Translations under genes and position numbers: made by a program
The notes under the pieces: generated by a model
What the model was told of the DNA's origin: nothing
What the model saw: the letters and a program-made list of their open reading frames with translations, nothing else
Databases searched by the model: none
In this document: piece by piece, positions 14,976 through 27,099 of the stretch
Layout of the letters: each line of letters begins with the position of its first letter
Position numbering within the stretch: the first letter of the stretch is position 1
Source of the DNA: Apostichopus parvimensis
Taxonomy: Eukaryota > Echinodermata > Holothuroidea > Aspidochirotida > Stichopodidae
DNA length: 35,530 nt
Assembly: GCA_000934455.1 (NCBI GenBank)
Contig: KN887309.1
Span: 10,812-46,341 of the forward strand
Reading direction: 5' to 3'

Positions 14976-17900
14976 GTAAGATTAACTTTGATATGGAGAA
15001 TATTGTTTGACTTAATGTGATTCTTTTAATTCCATTAGTTTTACAAACTCCACTTCAAAAAGAAGGATCTTAAGTTTTCACATCTAATTCAATATAAAGA
15101 AGTTGAAGCTACTTCCTGGTTCAGATCACTGTGAACGTGAAGTTCGTTAGGCTATGCAATTTTGTACAAAGCCTAGGCCTAGCCTAAGTTAGGCCTATTG
15201 TAGCAACTGTGGTATAGCCTGGCAGTGGTAGCACCAGTGAATAGATAATGCGAACCGACAAGTTTCTTGCACAAAATCAGGAAGAAATAAGAATATCCTT
15301 ACCAATCGACAACATTTTGATAGCAATAATATTTCCTGAATTTTCGATCAAACCAAAGTAGGCTATAGCAAAAACACAGCTCGATTAAACTAGGCCTAGC
15401 TTAAGCCCCTCGTCCTAGTCTGACATTTCGAGATAGGCATATGAACTGCTGAAGCTGCTGAATGGTTGTCAAAAGCCTAATATAATTCACAACAATTTCA
15501 ACTGTGAAATAAGAAACTGTTCAAGCCTTACTTGTGATCAAAATGATGTAGCCTATGGCACATTAAATCCAACCGCAGGTGACTAGTTCTCCCCAAAATG
15601 AATGAAAATAAGTTAAGCAACATTAAGTTACATTACAAGTTACAGGTGTGTCCTTGCCAAAATATAAAGGGATTCATTAATTTAAACTGGCAATAGGGCT
15701 AACAAGAAATTTACCTATGGGCTGAAGACGGTGGAAGGTACCATTGTTATACACTAGGGTCGCAAAGACTTTTCAGAGAGAAATGACATATGTCCAGTCG
15801 TGTTCTCTTAGCACTAGAATTGTGATGAAGCTGTTTTCTTTTTCACCTTACACAGGCAGCGACATTACGACCTTACTTAGATGCCGTCAGGGCTACCTTG
15901 AGCGCTGCCATGTGCATAGAGAATTTTTCATCACAAAATGTTGAAAGACACAACAAACCAGAAGTGGAAGTAAGGTAAGTACAAACCACTCATTTTATTT
16001 AGTTTAGACATTTATAACATCCAGCTCACGACGAGGAATCGTAAGCCTTTGGTTTGTTTACCGATGTGTGGACAACATCTCCATGGCTCCATAGCAAAAC
16101 ACATTGTTCTACAATTCTATTATTCTATTTTTCTATTTCTATTCTAAGGAGCTTGAGGAATGTTTTAATTTTCGATGTGTAATTTTATTGCTCATTGATT
16201 GAATAAAGAATCTATCTATCTATCTATCTATCTATTGTTGTTCCAGTATGTATTTTAAATCCTCTTGCAAGCAGGAACTCGCAAAGAAGCCTCATTGGCT
16301 TTTTAAAGCTGCAAGCTGAACGAAGTCAGTCTCTTAGATTCATATTTAACATCCATGATTATGAATTGTCAATTGTCAACAACTCTGTAACTGGACGACA
16401 TACATTAATCTTGGAGTGACTCAAACCGGGGACCTTATGATTGTAAGGCACCGGCTTTAACCAATGAGCTAACACTCCAGTTTTTCACAGCATCAGATTA
16501 GAGGTGGCACAATAAAACAACAATCACATTGGCTTCATTTTTTGAAATCCTTTCCTCTACGTAGCTTAAGAATGGAAAAGGAAATGCTGTAACCTAATTT
16601 TGTACACAATAAAGTCTATTTGTGGACTAAAATATTTGTATACTTTGCTATTGTTATGAAGAAACAAGCCACATCATTATGACTATCCTAGATGATTGAG
16701 ATGCCAAGTACCCCCCCCCCACCCCCATCGTACAGGAACCCAGTTTTCCACCACACCCCATAGTGCTGAAAGCAGCTAGTTTGCTTACAAGATATCATTG
16801 ATTATAATTCACACTTGGCAATTGGAAGTTTCTTAAGTATCTGAATATTGCAGAGTCAGCAGGAAGTGCAATGTTCTACTTTCCTTTTGTCTTTATTTTC
16901 ATGTTGTTTTAAAGTGAAAATTGCTGTTACTGAACTTTTTTCAGTATCGAACTGTCAATGTTAGCTGTGACTAATTATCCGAGATTGAGCTAGATACATT
17001 TGCAAAACATTTTTCATCACAGAAAATTGATAATAAGAGAAATGCATGAGCAAAGAACCTTAAAAGCATTTGAAAAACACAAAGGCAAGAATCTATGGTA
17101 ACTGTTAACTTGGTTAATGTCTTTGGTCTTACATACATGTACAGAAAAGAGGCAAACCTTGGTATCAATTATCAAACAGATATTGATATAAAGCTGTTTG
17201 GGGAGGTGTTTTAATATCAGTTACATTTCATGTCATGATTTAAATATTACATTTGGGTTCATGTCTCCTAGTAACTAATTCTGTTCATTACTCATTGCAC
17301 TGTATATTTGAAATACCTTACCTTATCTTTCTGCTAGGTAACACATATTCAGATTACCCTTATGATATTCTAGAGATAGTATTCTGATATGTGGTTTTTT
17401 AATCTTCTCGAACACAGGAGTAGCAAGGAACTGTTGTTAAAACCGGTCATCATCAGCCGAAGTGAGAGGGAGAAGGTCCTTATAGAAAGCTCTATTAACT
17501 CCATAAGAATAAGCATATCCATTAAACAGGTATGTTCTCTCTAATATTTACCTGTTTCTTTAACAATAAAAGAATAAACATGATCATGTTTCTTTCTTAA
17601 AAGACCATTTAAAGGTTATAGTTGCCATTAGAATAAATTTTTGCAGAGGATGGTTGGGTTGGGGAGGGGAGGGGAGGAGAGTTCAACAGTTTTCAGAAAA
17701 CAGTGAGTAAACAGATGGGAAAATCATGCATATCAGAGATCACTCATAAACTCAAGGTTAGTTGAACTGTTGGTGAGGAATTCAGTAACATTTTATAGCT
17801 CCCATGCGAATTGTGGAATGTAGCTATAGTTAAAAGTCTGTAGTTTATATTTATACCTATGCTGGACCATTCTGAGTGTTGAGGAATGTTCTGTTGCAAC

Positions 17901-20900
17901 TTCCTGGAAGATTTTAAGCCATTGGTTCTTCTAATTGGACTAATTTGTAAAATTGTTGTTAACATTTTTTAAATAGATGGAACTGTTTCAACTCAGAATT
18001 TTCATGTTACTGTTGAAACTGTTTCATTAATTAATTAATTTTAATTAATTTTGTTTACATTTGTAAACAGGTTGATGAAATTGAGAAGATTCTTTGTCAC
18101 AAGTTCATGCGCTTCATGATGCTCAGAGCTGACAACTTCTTTATCTTACGAAGAAAACCAGTCGAGGTACGTCACCAGCTGTGTCATGGTTTGATTGTCT
18201 TTGGAGACAATTTTTTTTCCTGAACCATCTCACAACATTACAAGACCCCAATATCACCACTATTTTAACTCCATAAAGTCCCCAATACTTGCAACTTTAT
18301 ATGCAGAATAAACTCAAAAACTCTCTGAAATCTCACGGTTACCAAAAGTAATATGTCTGGATCTTTCATCACGAGAAGATTATTCTAAGGGAAGCCTCAC
18401 ATCGATGCACTTGAATCCGTGCCTTGCGTTCAATGTTAATCCTTGAAATGAGCGTAGCAAGAGGTCGATAACGAGTCACGCTTTGCTGTACACAGGTCCG
18501 AAAATTCCCTAGGCTAGCCGCAGCTTCATTGACTAGCTGTAAACCGAAAAATGGGCCTACTCTTAACTTTTGTTCACAGTTCTATCGTAGCACTGCAAAC
18601 ATTCTAGTAAACCTCCCAGTTTTCGCTATAATGAAAATTTCCAAATGCTTACAGAGGAAGTTTCACCGTATAACCTAAAGTGAACATTTTTTCCCCTTCA
18701 AACTCAGGACATTGAATGCACGTTTTGTTAACACAATTAGAACAATAATTAAAAGATATTGAAAAAAATGTACATTCACAGCAGTCAAAATCCTTTTAAG
18801 AGCAAAACTTTTTGAGCACTTTCTGATTTTGTTCAATGTTTTCATGGCCAGCTTAGTTGCTATATACCAGATCTGTGAAAGTATTTAGTTCACACGTTTG
18901 CAAATGGACAGATGTGTATTAACGCCGTCACAAGATTCAGCACTGCCCACAAATTTGCTAGAAAGTAAAAAATGGTAATTGATTCTATGTTTCCAACATG
19001 CATTTTCTTTCTCAACGACTGTGAATCATTTACAGGGTCAGAACGGCAACAGCAGTACATTTAAGAATGCATGCTAAAATTTTAATTCCTATCTATATGT
19101 ATCTGTTTGGTTAATATGTCAGTGAATTTACAGGCAATTCGAAGAAGTAAATGAAGATTCAGAAAGTAGATAACATGTACTGATGTGATTAACGAACTGC
19201 AATAAATCATGTTCACCTGCCATATTAGGTCATGTCATGCTGACCAATCACAATGCAAGAATCATTGAGATATGCAAGGCATTTACGACTTAAAGGAATG
19301 TAGTAAACAATTGTTAGTTTTCCACCAGCACAAACACCCAACATAGAACATAAAACATTAAAATAAAGTTAAATTTCATAAAATAACTTTCTACGAATAT
19401 CATTCCGGCCAGCATAATACAAGCCATGCAATTAAGCAAGGAGGAAGTGTTTCCCCGTACATCGTGGCCAATGAAAGTAACTCGCGATAGCTTCCGCGAC
19501 CTAAGGGGCCCCGCAATGCTCAATGGGAGTAAATGTAGAGTGATCAGGTGCATACGTCCAGAGTCCAGAGCTTTTTATACCAATCAAGTTAACCAAACCT
19601 CAACAATCATTGCTGTTATAATTGCAGTCACAACACTGGCTGTGGTTGTAATACTCCTCAAGATGATGGAAGCCTTCAGACCATTGGAAATAATGTCCAT
19701 TACTAATGATTCCTGGTACAAAATGTTACTAGGTGCAGGTTAACTGACAGGGGGGGGTGGGGGACATACTACTGTACCACTCAAGTAATTCAAGTTATTC
19801 TTTATAACTGTGCTTGGAATCAATGCACTTCCTGCTCCTACATTGAACACTCAAATGGTCCATGACTGAGGTCGATCATACTATCAGCTTTGACTGCTGC
19901 ATTCTTGTATACTGCCATCATTTACCAGAGAGACAGTCATTGTAACCTATCTTGCTGTCCCCAAAGTCCTGTGTCAGCAACTTTGATCTGAGTTCTTTTG
20001 AAATAATGCCATTTTGCTCTAGTGTATTGTTGTGCAGGATCTACCAGTACAGAACTTATAACAGTTATGTATTAGAGAACTTAAAGAGGGTGTATATCCC
20101 CCCCCCCCCCCCTCTTTTTTGGGAAAGCTTGTACACGCTACTGCTATACTTAATCAGTTCATTAAGACCTCCCCCCCCCCCCCCCCCCCGTGTATTCCCC
20201 CCCACCTCTTCAGTCCTTAGTCTTGGGGAAGGCTTGCATCCTGTGTTTTATAATATGGAAATTGTCCTCTTTCTGTTTTTCCTTTTTGTGTGGCTTTGAA
20301 GTGTTGGCAACGACTATGTATGATGTTGATTTGCCTCTGTTTAAATGTGTTGCAAATGATTGTGTACAGTACTTATTATGAAGAACAATAGTGCAATAAG
20401 ATGAATGATGTATAACTTTACCAAAGCATCATAGAAAGAGGTAGAAAATACCAGGTAACGACGAAAAGTTAACGAAAATGGATGTGGAGGATGAGAACAA
20501 AGAAGCTTCTGATAAATATTTGAAGAAACATGAATCTTTTTAGACGAATGAAAATCAGTCACTAAGACAGAAAAATTGTCACATGACAAAAGTGGACCAG
20601 TCATCTTTCCGTCCCTAGTCAATCCAGTTATCGTTATCTGTTTTGATCGTTTTACCTCTCGTCTCTACACAGGGCTACGATATCAGTTTTCTAGTCACCA
20701 ACTTCCACACAGAGCAGATGTTCAAACACAAATTAGTCGACTTCATCATCACGTTCATGGAAGAGATCGACAAGGAAATCAGTGAAATGAAACTCAGCGT
20801 TAATTCCAGGGCACGAATCGTAGCCGAAGAATTCCTGAAAAAGGTAAGCGGCACTTTAAATCACCACCAGGGCTTTAGTTTGAAACTTTTTGATTTGTGT

Positions 20901-22029
20901 ACTACAGTTAATGTAACAGTGATAGTGTGGCGGTCACAATTATTCCCAGGGCTCATATCGTAGCCAAAGAATTCCTGAAAAAAGTAAGCGGCACTTTAAA
21001 TCGTCCCCAGGGCTTTAGTTTGAAACTTTTTGATTTGTGTACTACAGTTAATGTTACAGTGATAGTGTGGCGGTCACAATTATTCCCAGGGCTCATATCG
21101 TAGCCAAAGAATTCCTGAAAAAGGTAAGCGGCGCTGTAAATCATCCTCAGGGATTTAGTTTGAAACTTTTGAAATGTATACTTACAGTTAATGTAACAGT
21201 GATAGTATGGTGGTCACAATTATTCCCCGAATGGAAAAATCATGTAGCTGCGATCGCTTGGGAAGAAGTGTGGTTGTCTTGACTTGAAATTGCAAACTTC
21301 CTTGGCTTCAAGCCTAAGATGTTAATGAAAATGAAAATAAGTTAGTTGCATAGATCTAAAGCAAAATCCACATCACTTTATTACATTTCCATAATTGGTT
21401 ATACTCAACTTTTAAATTGTGGTAGTTTCATTGCTTTGAAGTGCTTAGGTGAACTTGTAAGTAAAGTTAGTCTCAAAGAGTTTTTGTTTAAGGCTAAAGT
21501 AATTAGCTTAACATGAAACTTGTCTAAACAGACAGGAATATAAGAGACTTTGATTTACATGATACTAGGTTATTTACACACAAAGAGAGAGATACAGAAA
21601 TGACATTTTATTTTTTTAATTCTGATATTTGATTATAGTTTCTACAGAGAGTAAAGTATTCACTGGTCTTGTTTACATCCCTTCCAATCTTATTGAGTCA
21701 TCAGACTGGTAATGCTCTAAGGAATGTGTTTACTTCTGGGCGACCCCCCCAAAAATAGTAGCTCGTTAATTACAGACAAAAAAAACCCGTCAGCACTTGC
21801 CTATTTCATGCCACAAACAATTTCGTAGCTCGATTTATTTAAGTGAGAGATGCTGAAAACCATTAATCTGTAAACGTCCCAAACATTGCAGAATTCATCA
21901 CAAACACATCTTATCACATAAGCTAAAGATGAGGACTAGGATTTATTTTCCTTTGCATTTTTCAAAAGTAATATTTAGTAATCTTCTTTTTTGCTCTCTT
22001 TCTCTCTCTCTTCTCATCTGCAGTTTTAG
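14973..22029 (+). CDS. ARPC4: Arp2/3 complex subunit 4 (ARPC4, p20), complete, 6 coding exons
   Basis: Joined exons 14973-14975, 15856-15974, 17418-17529, 18071-18166, 20673-20843 and 22024-22029 give 168 residues, the usual length for animal ARPC4. The protein is nearly collinear with the vertebrate one: it begins [15 protein letters not shown] after the Met, and contains [67 protein letters not shown] and [17 protein letters not shown], ending EEFLKKF. ARPC4 pairs with ARPC2 in the core of the Arp2/3 complex, which nucleates branched actin filaments in the cytoplasm. Phases are 0, 2, 0, 0, 0. The first exon holds only ATG and the last only Phe plus stop. Exon 5's end is tandemly duplicated downstream in intron 5. 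Confidence 0.97.
14976..15855 (+). other. ARPC4 intron 1
   Basis: 880-bp GTAAGA...ACAG intron. Several TAGGCCTA-like words occur near 15175-15195 and 15390; I see no gene. Confidence 0.8.
15856..15974 (+). CDS. ARPC4: ARPC4 exon 2
   Basis: The acceptor is ttacacag and the donor AAG|GTAAGT (phase 2). It encodes residues 2-40 plus two bases of Arg41, ending at the conserved HNKPEVEVR. Confidence 0.95.
16105..16206 (+). repeat. Probable LINE 3' end and TTCTA microsatellite
   Basis: A degenerate (TTCTA)n run (about 16110-16147) is followed by TTGATTGAATAAAGAATC leading into a TATC tail. An AATAAAG-type end followed by a short tandem tail is typical of non-LTR retrotransposon 3' ends. The same TATC run is the tail of the opposite-strand SINE. 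Confidence 0.45.
16208..16480 (-). mobile_element. tRNA-derived SINE, minus strand, with (GATA)n tail
   Basis: Read on the minus strand it starts CTGGAGTGTTAGCTCATTGG and has the same order as the copy at 5404-5653: A-box-like and B-box-like sequences, TTGTTGACAATTGACAATTC, GACTTCGTTCAGCTTGC, TTTGCGAGTTCCTGCTTGC. It ends in (GATA)n, seen as TATC on the plus strand at 16210-16235. It lies in ARPC4 intron 2. Tails differ between copies (ATAC versus GATA), while the bodies agree closely. Confidence 0.8.
17418..17529 (+). CDS. ARPC4: ARPC4 exon 3
   Basis: The acceptor is cgaacacag and the donor CAG|GTATGT (phase 0). It encodes the [15 protein letters not shown] to SISIKQ segment. Confidence 0.97.
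18071..18166 (+). CDS. ARPC4: ARPC4 exon 4
   Basis: The acceptor is tttgtaaacag and the donor GAG|GTACGT (phase 0). It encodes 32 residues from [12 protein letters not shown] to LRRKPVE, the most conserved part of the family. Confidence 0.97.
18167..20672 (+). other. ARPC4 intron 4, including long poly-C tracts
   Basis: 2.5-kb intron. Poly-C runs of 15 (20098-20112) and 19 (20171-20189) lie near its end; the opposite strand is oligo-G. Open frames at 19426-19743 (+) and 19314-19553 (-) overlap and neither resembles a known protein. Confidence 0.6.
20673..20843 (+). CDS. ARPC4: ARPC4 exon 5
   Basis: The acceptor is cgtctctacacag and the donor AAG|GTAAGC (phase 0). It encodes 57 residues from GYDISFLV to AEEFLKK. 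The last ~37 bases and the following intron form the first unit of a 140-bp tandem array. Confidence 0.97.
20806..21228 (+). repeat. Three 140-bp tandem units copying the end of ARPC4 exon 5 with its donor
   Basis: Donor GTAAGC recurs at 20844, 20984 and 21124, exactly 140 bp apart. Unit 1 contains the real exon end. Units 2 and 3 carry an exon-like copy that reads [12 protein letters not shown] rather than [12 protein letters not shown], followed by the same intronic sequence. Units 2 and 3 share both amino-acid changes, so unit 3 probably arose from unit 2 after the first duplication. Confidence 0.9.
22024..22029 (+). CDS. ARPC4: ARPC4 exon 6 coding part (Phe + stop)
   Basis: A strong acceptor with a long pyrimidine tract (tctctctctcttctcatctgcag) is followed by TTT TAG. 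This supplies the C-terminal Phe that ends ARPC4 proteins in animals. Confidence 0.88.
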   Translation, partial: F

Positions 22030-22490
22030 CCCTACCTGACCAGTCACATATCCCTCGGTGCCTGCATATCTTCCATGAGCTCTCCCAGGAGTGGATAGGT
22101 AAAGAGAAGGTTTCATGCAAAGCGGTAGTTAAGTTTCTATCTTTTTTTTTTTTACTATAGAATCATCCAAAAACTTAGTTTATATATTATATCATCCTTA
22201 CACTAGCGGTGGAGACAGAAAAACTCAACAAGACCAGGTTAACGGGGACAGTCCGATAAAGAATGCCCTGCGTCATGTTTAGATGAAGCGTCTCAGAGAG
22301 AGCGAACTGGCAGAAATTTTCCCCCGACAAAATGGCCGCAGAGTGAAAACGAATGTCAGTTCCTGTAAGTCGTGATGACATGAAAATGTCTATTGAAATG
22401 TAAATCCCGTCAGAGGAAAAACGGTGAAGTTTTGCAACTCTGTATAAACCAGATAGGAAATGTAGTACAATAAAGAACGACAACTGTAAA
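22030..22490 (+). other. ARPC4: Probable ARPC4 3' UTR
   Basis: The sequence downstream of the stop includes an AATAAA at 22469-22474, the first good poly-A signal I see. The exact 3' end is inferred. An antisense open frame (22187-22600) overlaps this region and is judged accidental. Confidence 0.45.
22469..22474 (+). promoter_or_regulatory. Candidate poly-A signal for ARPC4
   Basis: Exact AATAAA hexamer about 440 bp after the ARPC4 stop codon, on the same strand. Confidence 0.4.
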
Positions 22491-25400
22491 TATTTAATTC
22501 TTCTATTTTTGGATGCCAATGTCAATTTAAGAAATTTAGGTTTCAATTGCTCTGTATTTAGGGACCAAACTTTATCAGCCCCCCCCCCAAAGGAAAACAA
22601 AATATGTATACAAGCAGGATTATTTGAGATCCAGTGGGTTTGTTAAATTCATAACAGAACTTGCTAATTTACCCAAAAAAATATATATACTGAATAACTG
22701 TAAAAGTTCAACAAAACTGTAACCAGTTATTTATAAGTTTTTTTTTTTCTTCTTAAATTCGATGGAGCTGTTGTGGCCACAATGCGTAATTTACAACGAC
22801 TCTTGTCCTAAAAAAACAAACAATATTATTATCTTACCCATTTGCAGAGTAATGCATTGCTCTCGTGGACAGCAATATTTCAAGTTGCTCTTTACACGAG
22901 AAATATCCTGTCCAATTTTTGCTATGTCAGTGTGGTCTAGTCAATAGGAACTATGTTATTACGTTTATCTGTATGTGTAGTTTTCAATGGTCTTGTATAT
23001 TGTACGATTCCTCACCCTGCACAGATTGTGATTATTGCAGAAATGGTGATAAGCTTTAACTGCTATTCAGGATTTTAAACCAAAAGGAATTTTTCGAAGC
23101 ACTTTTCCAGTTTCAGTTGTGTTTATATTTCTACTTATTGCCAGAGATGCAAACCAATGTCATAGAAAACAGCTCTTCAAAGACATGGAGATTTATTTGT
23201 TTTTTGCACTTCTACTATTTCCGTAACATATTCATAAAAGCAGCAATTGTGTGGACACATGGACCTTGTGGGACAAACTATTTCAGCATTATTGTAAGGC
23301 GGTAGAACCGTTTCATTTTAGCCGTCAACAATCTCTCGTTGATCGCCCCATTACTGTAAGTGATAAATAAGGAGAGCTACATCCAAAGTTTAGTTACATA
23401 TGCCAGTTATTCATCCTTACTAAATTTTCTTTTACATTACGGTAAAAACTGCATGTCAGGAAACGATTGAAGCTGCATGTTAAAGTTTGTATGCAACTGG
23501 AGAGACGAATTCTGTACTTCGCTGTTAAAGTATGTTATCCTCTCGTATACAAAGCTTTCAAATGTAGCGTTTCTTATAGTAAATAATCAGGGTTCGAACT
23601 AAATGTCAAGATCAGTCGTATTCTCTATTCCAATGACAGAAAATTTTGCAACTTTAGCGTAAAACGCGACGAAAGTTCTCCCACAACATATCAGGTGGGT
23701 CTTACAGTCACTGTTTACAGTGGTCTGTTGGACCACTGATAAATTTGAAAAGTGGGTTGCTTCCAAGGCTTTTCTAACAAAAGGAAAACATGAAAGACAC
23801 CAATTAGACCCAGAATCTTCCTTATAATCAAGTTGCCATCTCACTAAGGCATGAAGAAAGAAGGGGGGTGGGGGCTAGGGGGGAGAATGGGGAGGGGGAG
23901 ACACTGTCCCATTATCTAGAGACGTGTTATATTAGAGTGACTTTGACATCAGTCAGTGTCTCATCACAAAAAACAGAAGATGACACAGCTGTTTCTAGTT
24001 TGATATTCTCTGCCCACATCTTGTTACAAATCAATTTAAATCAAAGTTTTGATGTCTTTTGACCTTGGCTTTGATAGCGATTTTTAAACCCTCTTTTAAA
24101 AAAATGGAATACAAAAGGTTTGTTATAGAGTAGCTCTAAATATTAGCCATTCAATTATCGGATTTGAAGCTCAATTTTTCTCGGTCGTTGGCCATTCAAT
24201 CTTCGTATATTGTTGTTATATTTCTGTCTTTTTATATCATTAGGTTAGAGAATTCAGTAGATGCGGCCTCAGCTTAATGGAAGTCGTCTGTCGGTTTGTC
24301 AGACGGGCCTGTCTAAATCTGAATGAGGTTTGGGGAAATGGGCAGGATTGCTATTTTACTAGATCATGAAAGAGTCATGTTAGTGTTATGTTGCTATGAC
24401 AATGTGCTAAATATGTTGTATTTCCGGGCACATTATTGGCAGTTTGTGTAATCAATTGGGTGGGTTCAATATCTCATCATCGTAAAGGACTAGTATCAGA
24501 CATGAAATTGAATTTGCTGGAAAATAAAGAACACTGTTTTATGTGGCAGTGCCTGCTCAATTCTCAATAATTCATGTAGTCTTGACATGCAAGAAGGGAA
24601 GCCTGACCATGTGGAAACAATGCAATCTCAAAACCAGCCCTGTAAGTGTGTTAATCGTGGATATGGATGATGGGGGGGGGGGAGGGATTCAGTTGGAGGT
24701 GGGACATCGCTTCCCCCTCTTCTACCCACTTTGAACAAAAACTTGGCTGTGTGCTGGTAACTTTAGATAGCTGACATTAAATTTGGCCTTTTCATTTTGA
24801 TCCCTTCCCCCGGGTCTTGGAGATTGTCTCTAAATGGATACATGGAAAGGGTCACATTTCCAGATTTTGCAATTAAAATTTTGGTGACAACTTTAACAGT
24901 TGTTTCCAATGTGTCTTAGAACCAAAAGCTTTCTTGGAACCAACTATTAAGTTGGACAGAAAAGTTAGAATTATAGACGCTAGGGCAAGATGCATCTCTA
25001 AGAATCCCAAAAAGTTTGTGATTATTATTTGATGGATGAACCTTTGACAGATTTAGCAGAAATCTAAGTTATGATGAGTTATGTTTTTGATCTTAAAGGT
25101 TGGTTCTTATCCCTGACACCTTCTCCACCCACCCACCCCCCTTCCTTTTTTTTCCAAATAATCTGTCCTCATGAATGACACATGACTTCTACCAGGCTCC
25201 ACCACTGATTAAACATCATTATTTATTGATTGATCAAATAAGTTTACATTTGTCATAGCAACATAACAAAAAAAAAGGTTTATTTGGAAGCTGAACAGTC
25301 GTTGACGTAAATGTTACTCCACAAGTTTGACTCGTGGACAGACACGCTGACAATTAGTCTAAAGGTTCGAACCTTTGATTAGTCACATTTTGAAGTGGTA

Positions 25401-26800
25401 ACATCATTTTATCAGGCACGTTCCAAATGCCGCTCCCTAATACAATGCGTGTCAAGCTTTGTGAAGCTATTGCATATTATTTTTTAGTAGTTATGATTAT
25501 ATTAGATTAGATGTATAGGACAATTAAAATGAAACAAAAAGGGGTCTTTCATTTAAAAGCTTGCATGTCTAAACTTTGAAGTTTCTGTTTGTAAGTTTTG
25601 TCCTTGGGTTGACATTTTTTGAGCAGTGTGCTTTTATGATTCACAAAATTGATTCATGCAGATTGGATTTACTCACTCATTAATGGGTGACTTAATTGAT
25701 GCTAATGATTAATGTCAACGATTACATATCAGACTGAAGTTTCTTTAGTTTAATGTTTGATAGAAATGAACCTTAGCAGTGGTTTTAAAGGAACATTATG
25801 GGTTTAAAAGAAATATAAAATTATGATAATAAACAAAAACGGAAGAAAAAGAAACTCGATCTAGTATTTTCTTTTGTGAAGATTTTCATTCATAGATTAT
25901 AATGGATGCGTTTATTTTAGTTTAGAGACCCAAGGATCAGGAAGCCTTACTGTAGCTTATTTGAGACCCTATCCGTGTTAGATCGTGGTTGAACACCGGC
26001 TTATTTCAAGCCTTCTCTTTTCGATAAGTGTTTTCAGAGGATAACGAGGCAGGGGTGTGAATTCGCTCCCATTCCTGCTCCCGGGTCCGCCATTTAACGT
26101 CCCCATCCGACGAACGAGAGTGTACAGTATGCCCCAGCATCTGACCACTTTCTCAAATACTGAGATAGGCAAAGACACCCCATTCAACATCACTATACAG
26201 TGCATCCATGACGAATAAAGTTGTTTCGAAACCAAGTGAAGAACAAACAACCCCTTTTCCCAAGTTCACAAACCAGAAATACTAAATCCACGGAAGACTC
26301 CGCACATCACCACTGTACTGCAGCAATTTTTGTATAGGTCAGAGAATATGGCTCCTGGCGGAATTTTGATCCTGGAACCTAAGGATTGTGAAGCAGACAC
26401 TGCTGAACCAAGCCTTTGCCCTTACTTGGATTAAATGTGCCTATTGTTGTAACTTACAAAAATATCAACCTAGCTGCAGTGCTCCTTTACATAGGTTGGA
26501 CACATTAATGTTCAGATGGGAGGGTTGGGGAGGAGGGAGGGGAGAGATGAGAATAGTCATGTACATATGGTTACATTTGGTGCTGTAAAGAGTATCAAAG
26601 TATCGTTAATTATACAGTCCATCCTCCCTCATATCCCTTCCTCCTCTTTGAGAGTTGTCAAAACTGGTTATAATATTTTTCTTTTTTTTAAATGGTATAT
26701 ACCTTACCGAAAATTCTAAAATGTAAAAATCACCAGGATTGGCCCCAAAATATGCCAAGAAGTCAAAGACCTGCTCAAAAATAATTAAACATAATTTACT
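22491..26800. other. Intergenic DNA, no recognised gene
   Basis: I see no coding exon with good splice sites in this stretch. Oligo-G or C runs are present near 22577, 23864 and 24672. The interval 25978-26250 contains GGACGTTAAATGGCGG-like words (minus strand) that recall SINE or LINE 3' bodies; this is only a weak impression. Confidence 0.4.
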
Positions 26801-26809
26801 GCCGACTCC

Positions 26810-27060
26810 ATGATCCAACCGGCGGCGCCGGTGCCTTGAAACATGCGGCGCCGGGGCCTTGAAATGTGCGGCCCATTTGGTACCTCGAACGAAACTAGCA
26901 CCTTTCCCAAACAAGATTGTATTTCATGAGCCGTTTGGGTGGATGGTGCAGAGAAAATCGGCGCTTTGTTCATCTCAACATGCCGTCGCCTTACGAATCC
27001 AGCAACGCACCGGTTCCGAACCGGTTCACCGGGTAGGTCGGTCCATTTTCATTGGTGTAC
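26810..27060. promoter_or_regulatory. CpG-rich patch with Grainyhead-like sites
   Basis: A GC-rich island stands in AT-rich DNA. It holds a 23-bp tandem repeat beginning GGCGCCGG (26824-26846 and 26847-26869, three mismatches). It also holds a palindrome ACCGGTTC-C-GAACCGGT (27009-27025) that includes AACCGGTT (27019-27026), the known Grainyhead consensus. A regulatory role is inference. Confidence 0.35.
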
Positions 27061-27099
27061 AACATATCAAAGTGAATTTCACTGAACAATTTGGAAAGC

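Noticed and set aside
19426-19743. 105-residue plus-strand frame with a hydrophobic stretch
   Set aside because: It lies inside ARPC4 intron 4, overlaps an antisense frame, and the hydrophobic run alone is weak evidence.
22187-22600. 137-residue minus-strand open frame
   Set aside because: It overlaps the probable ARPC4 3' UTR antisense, shows no domain, and begins at a poly-G tract.
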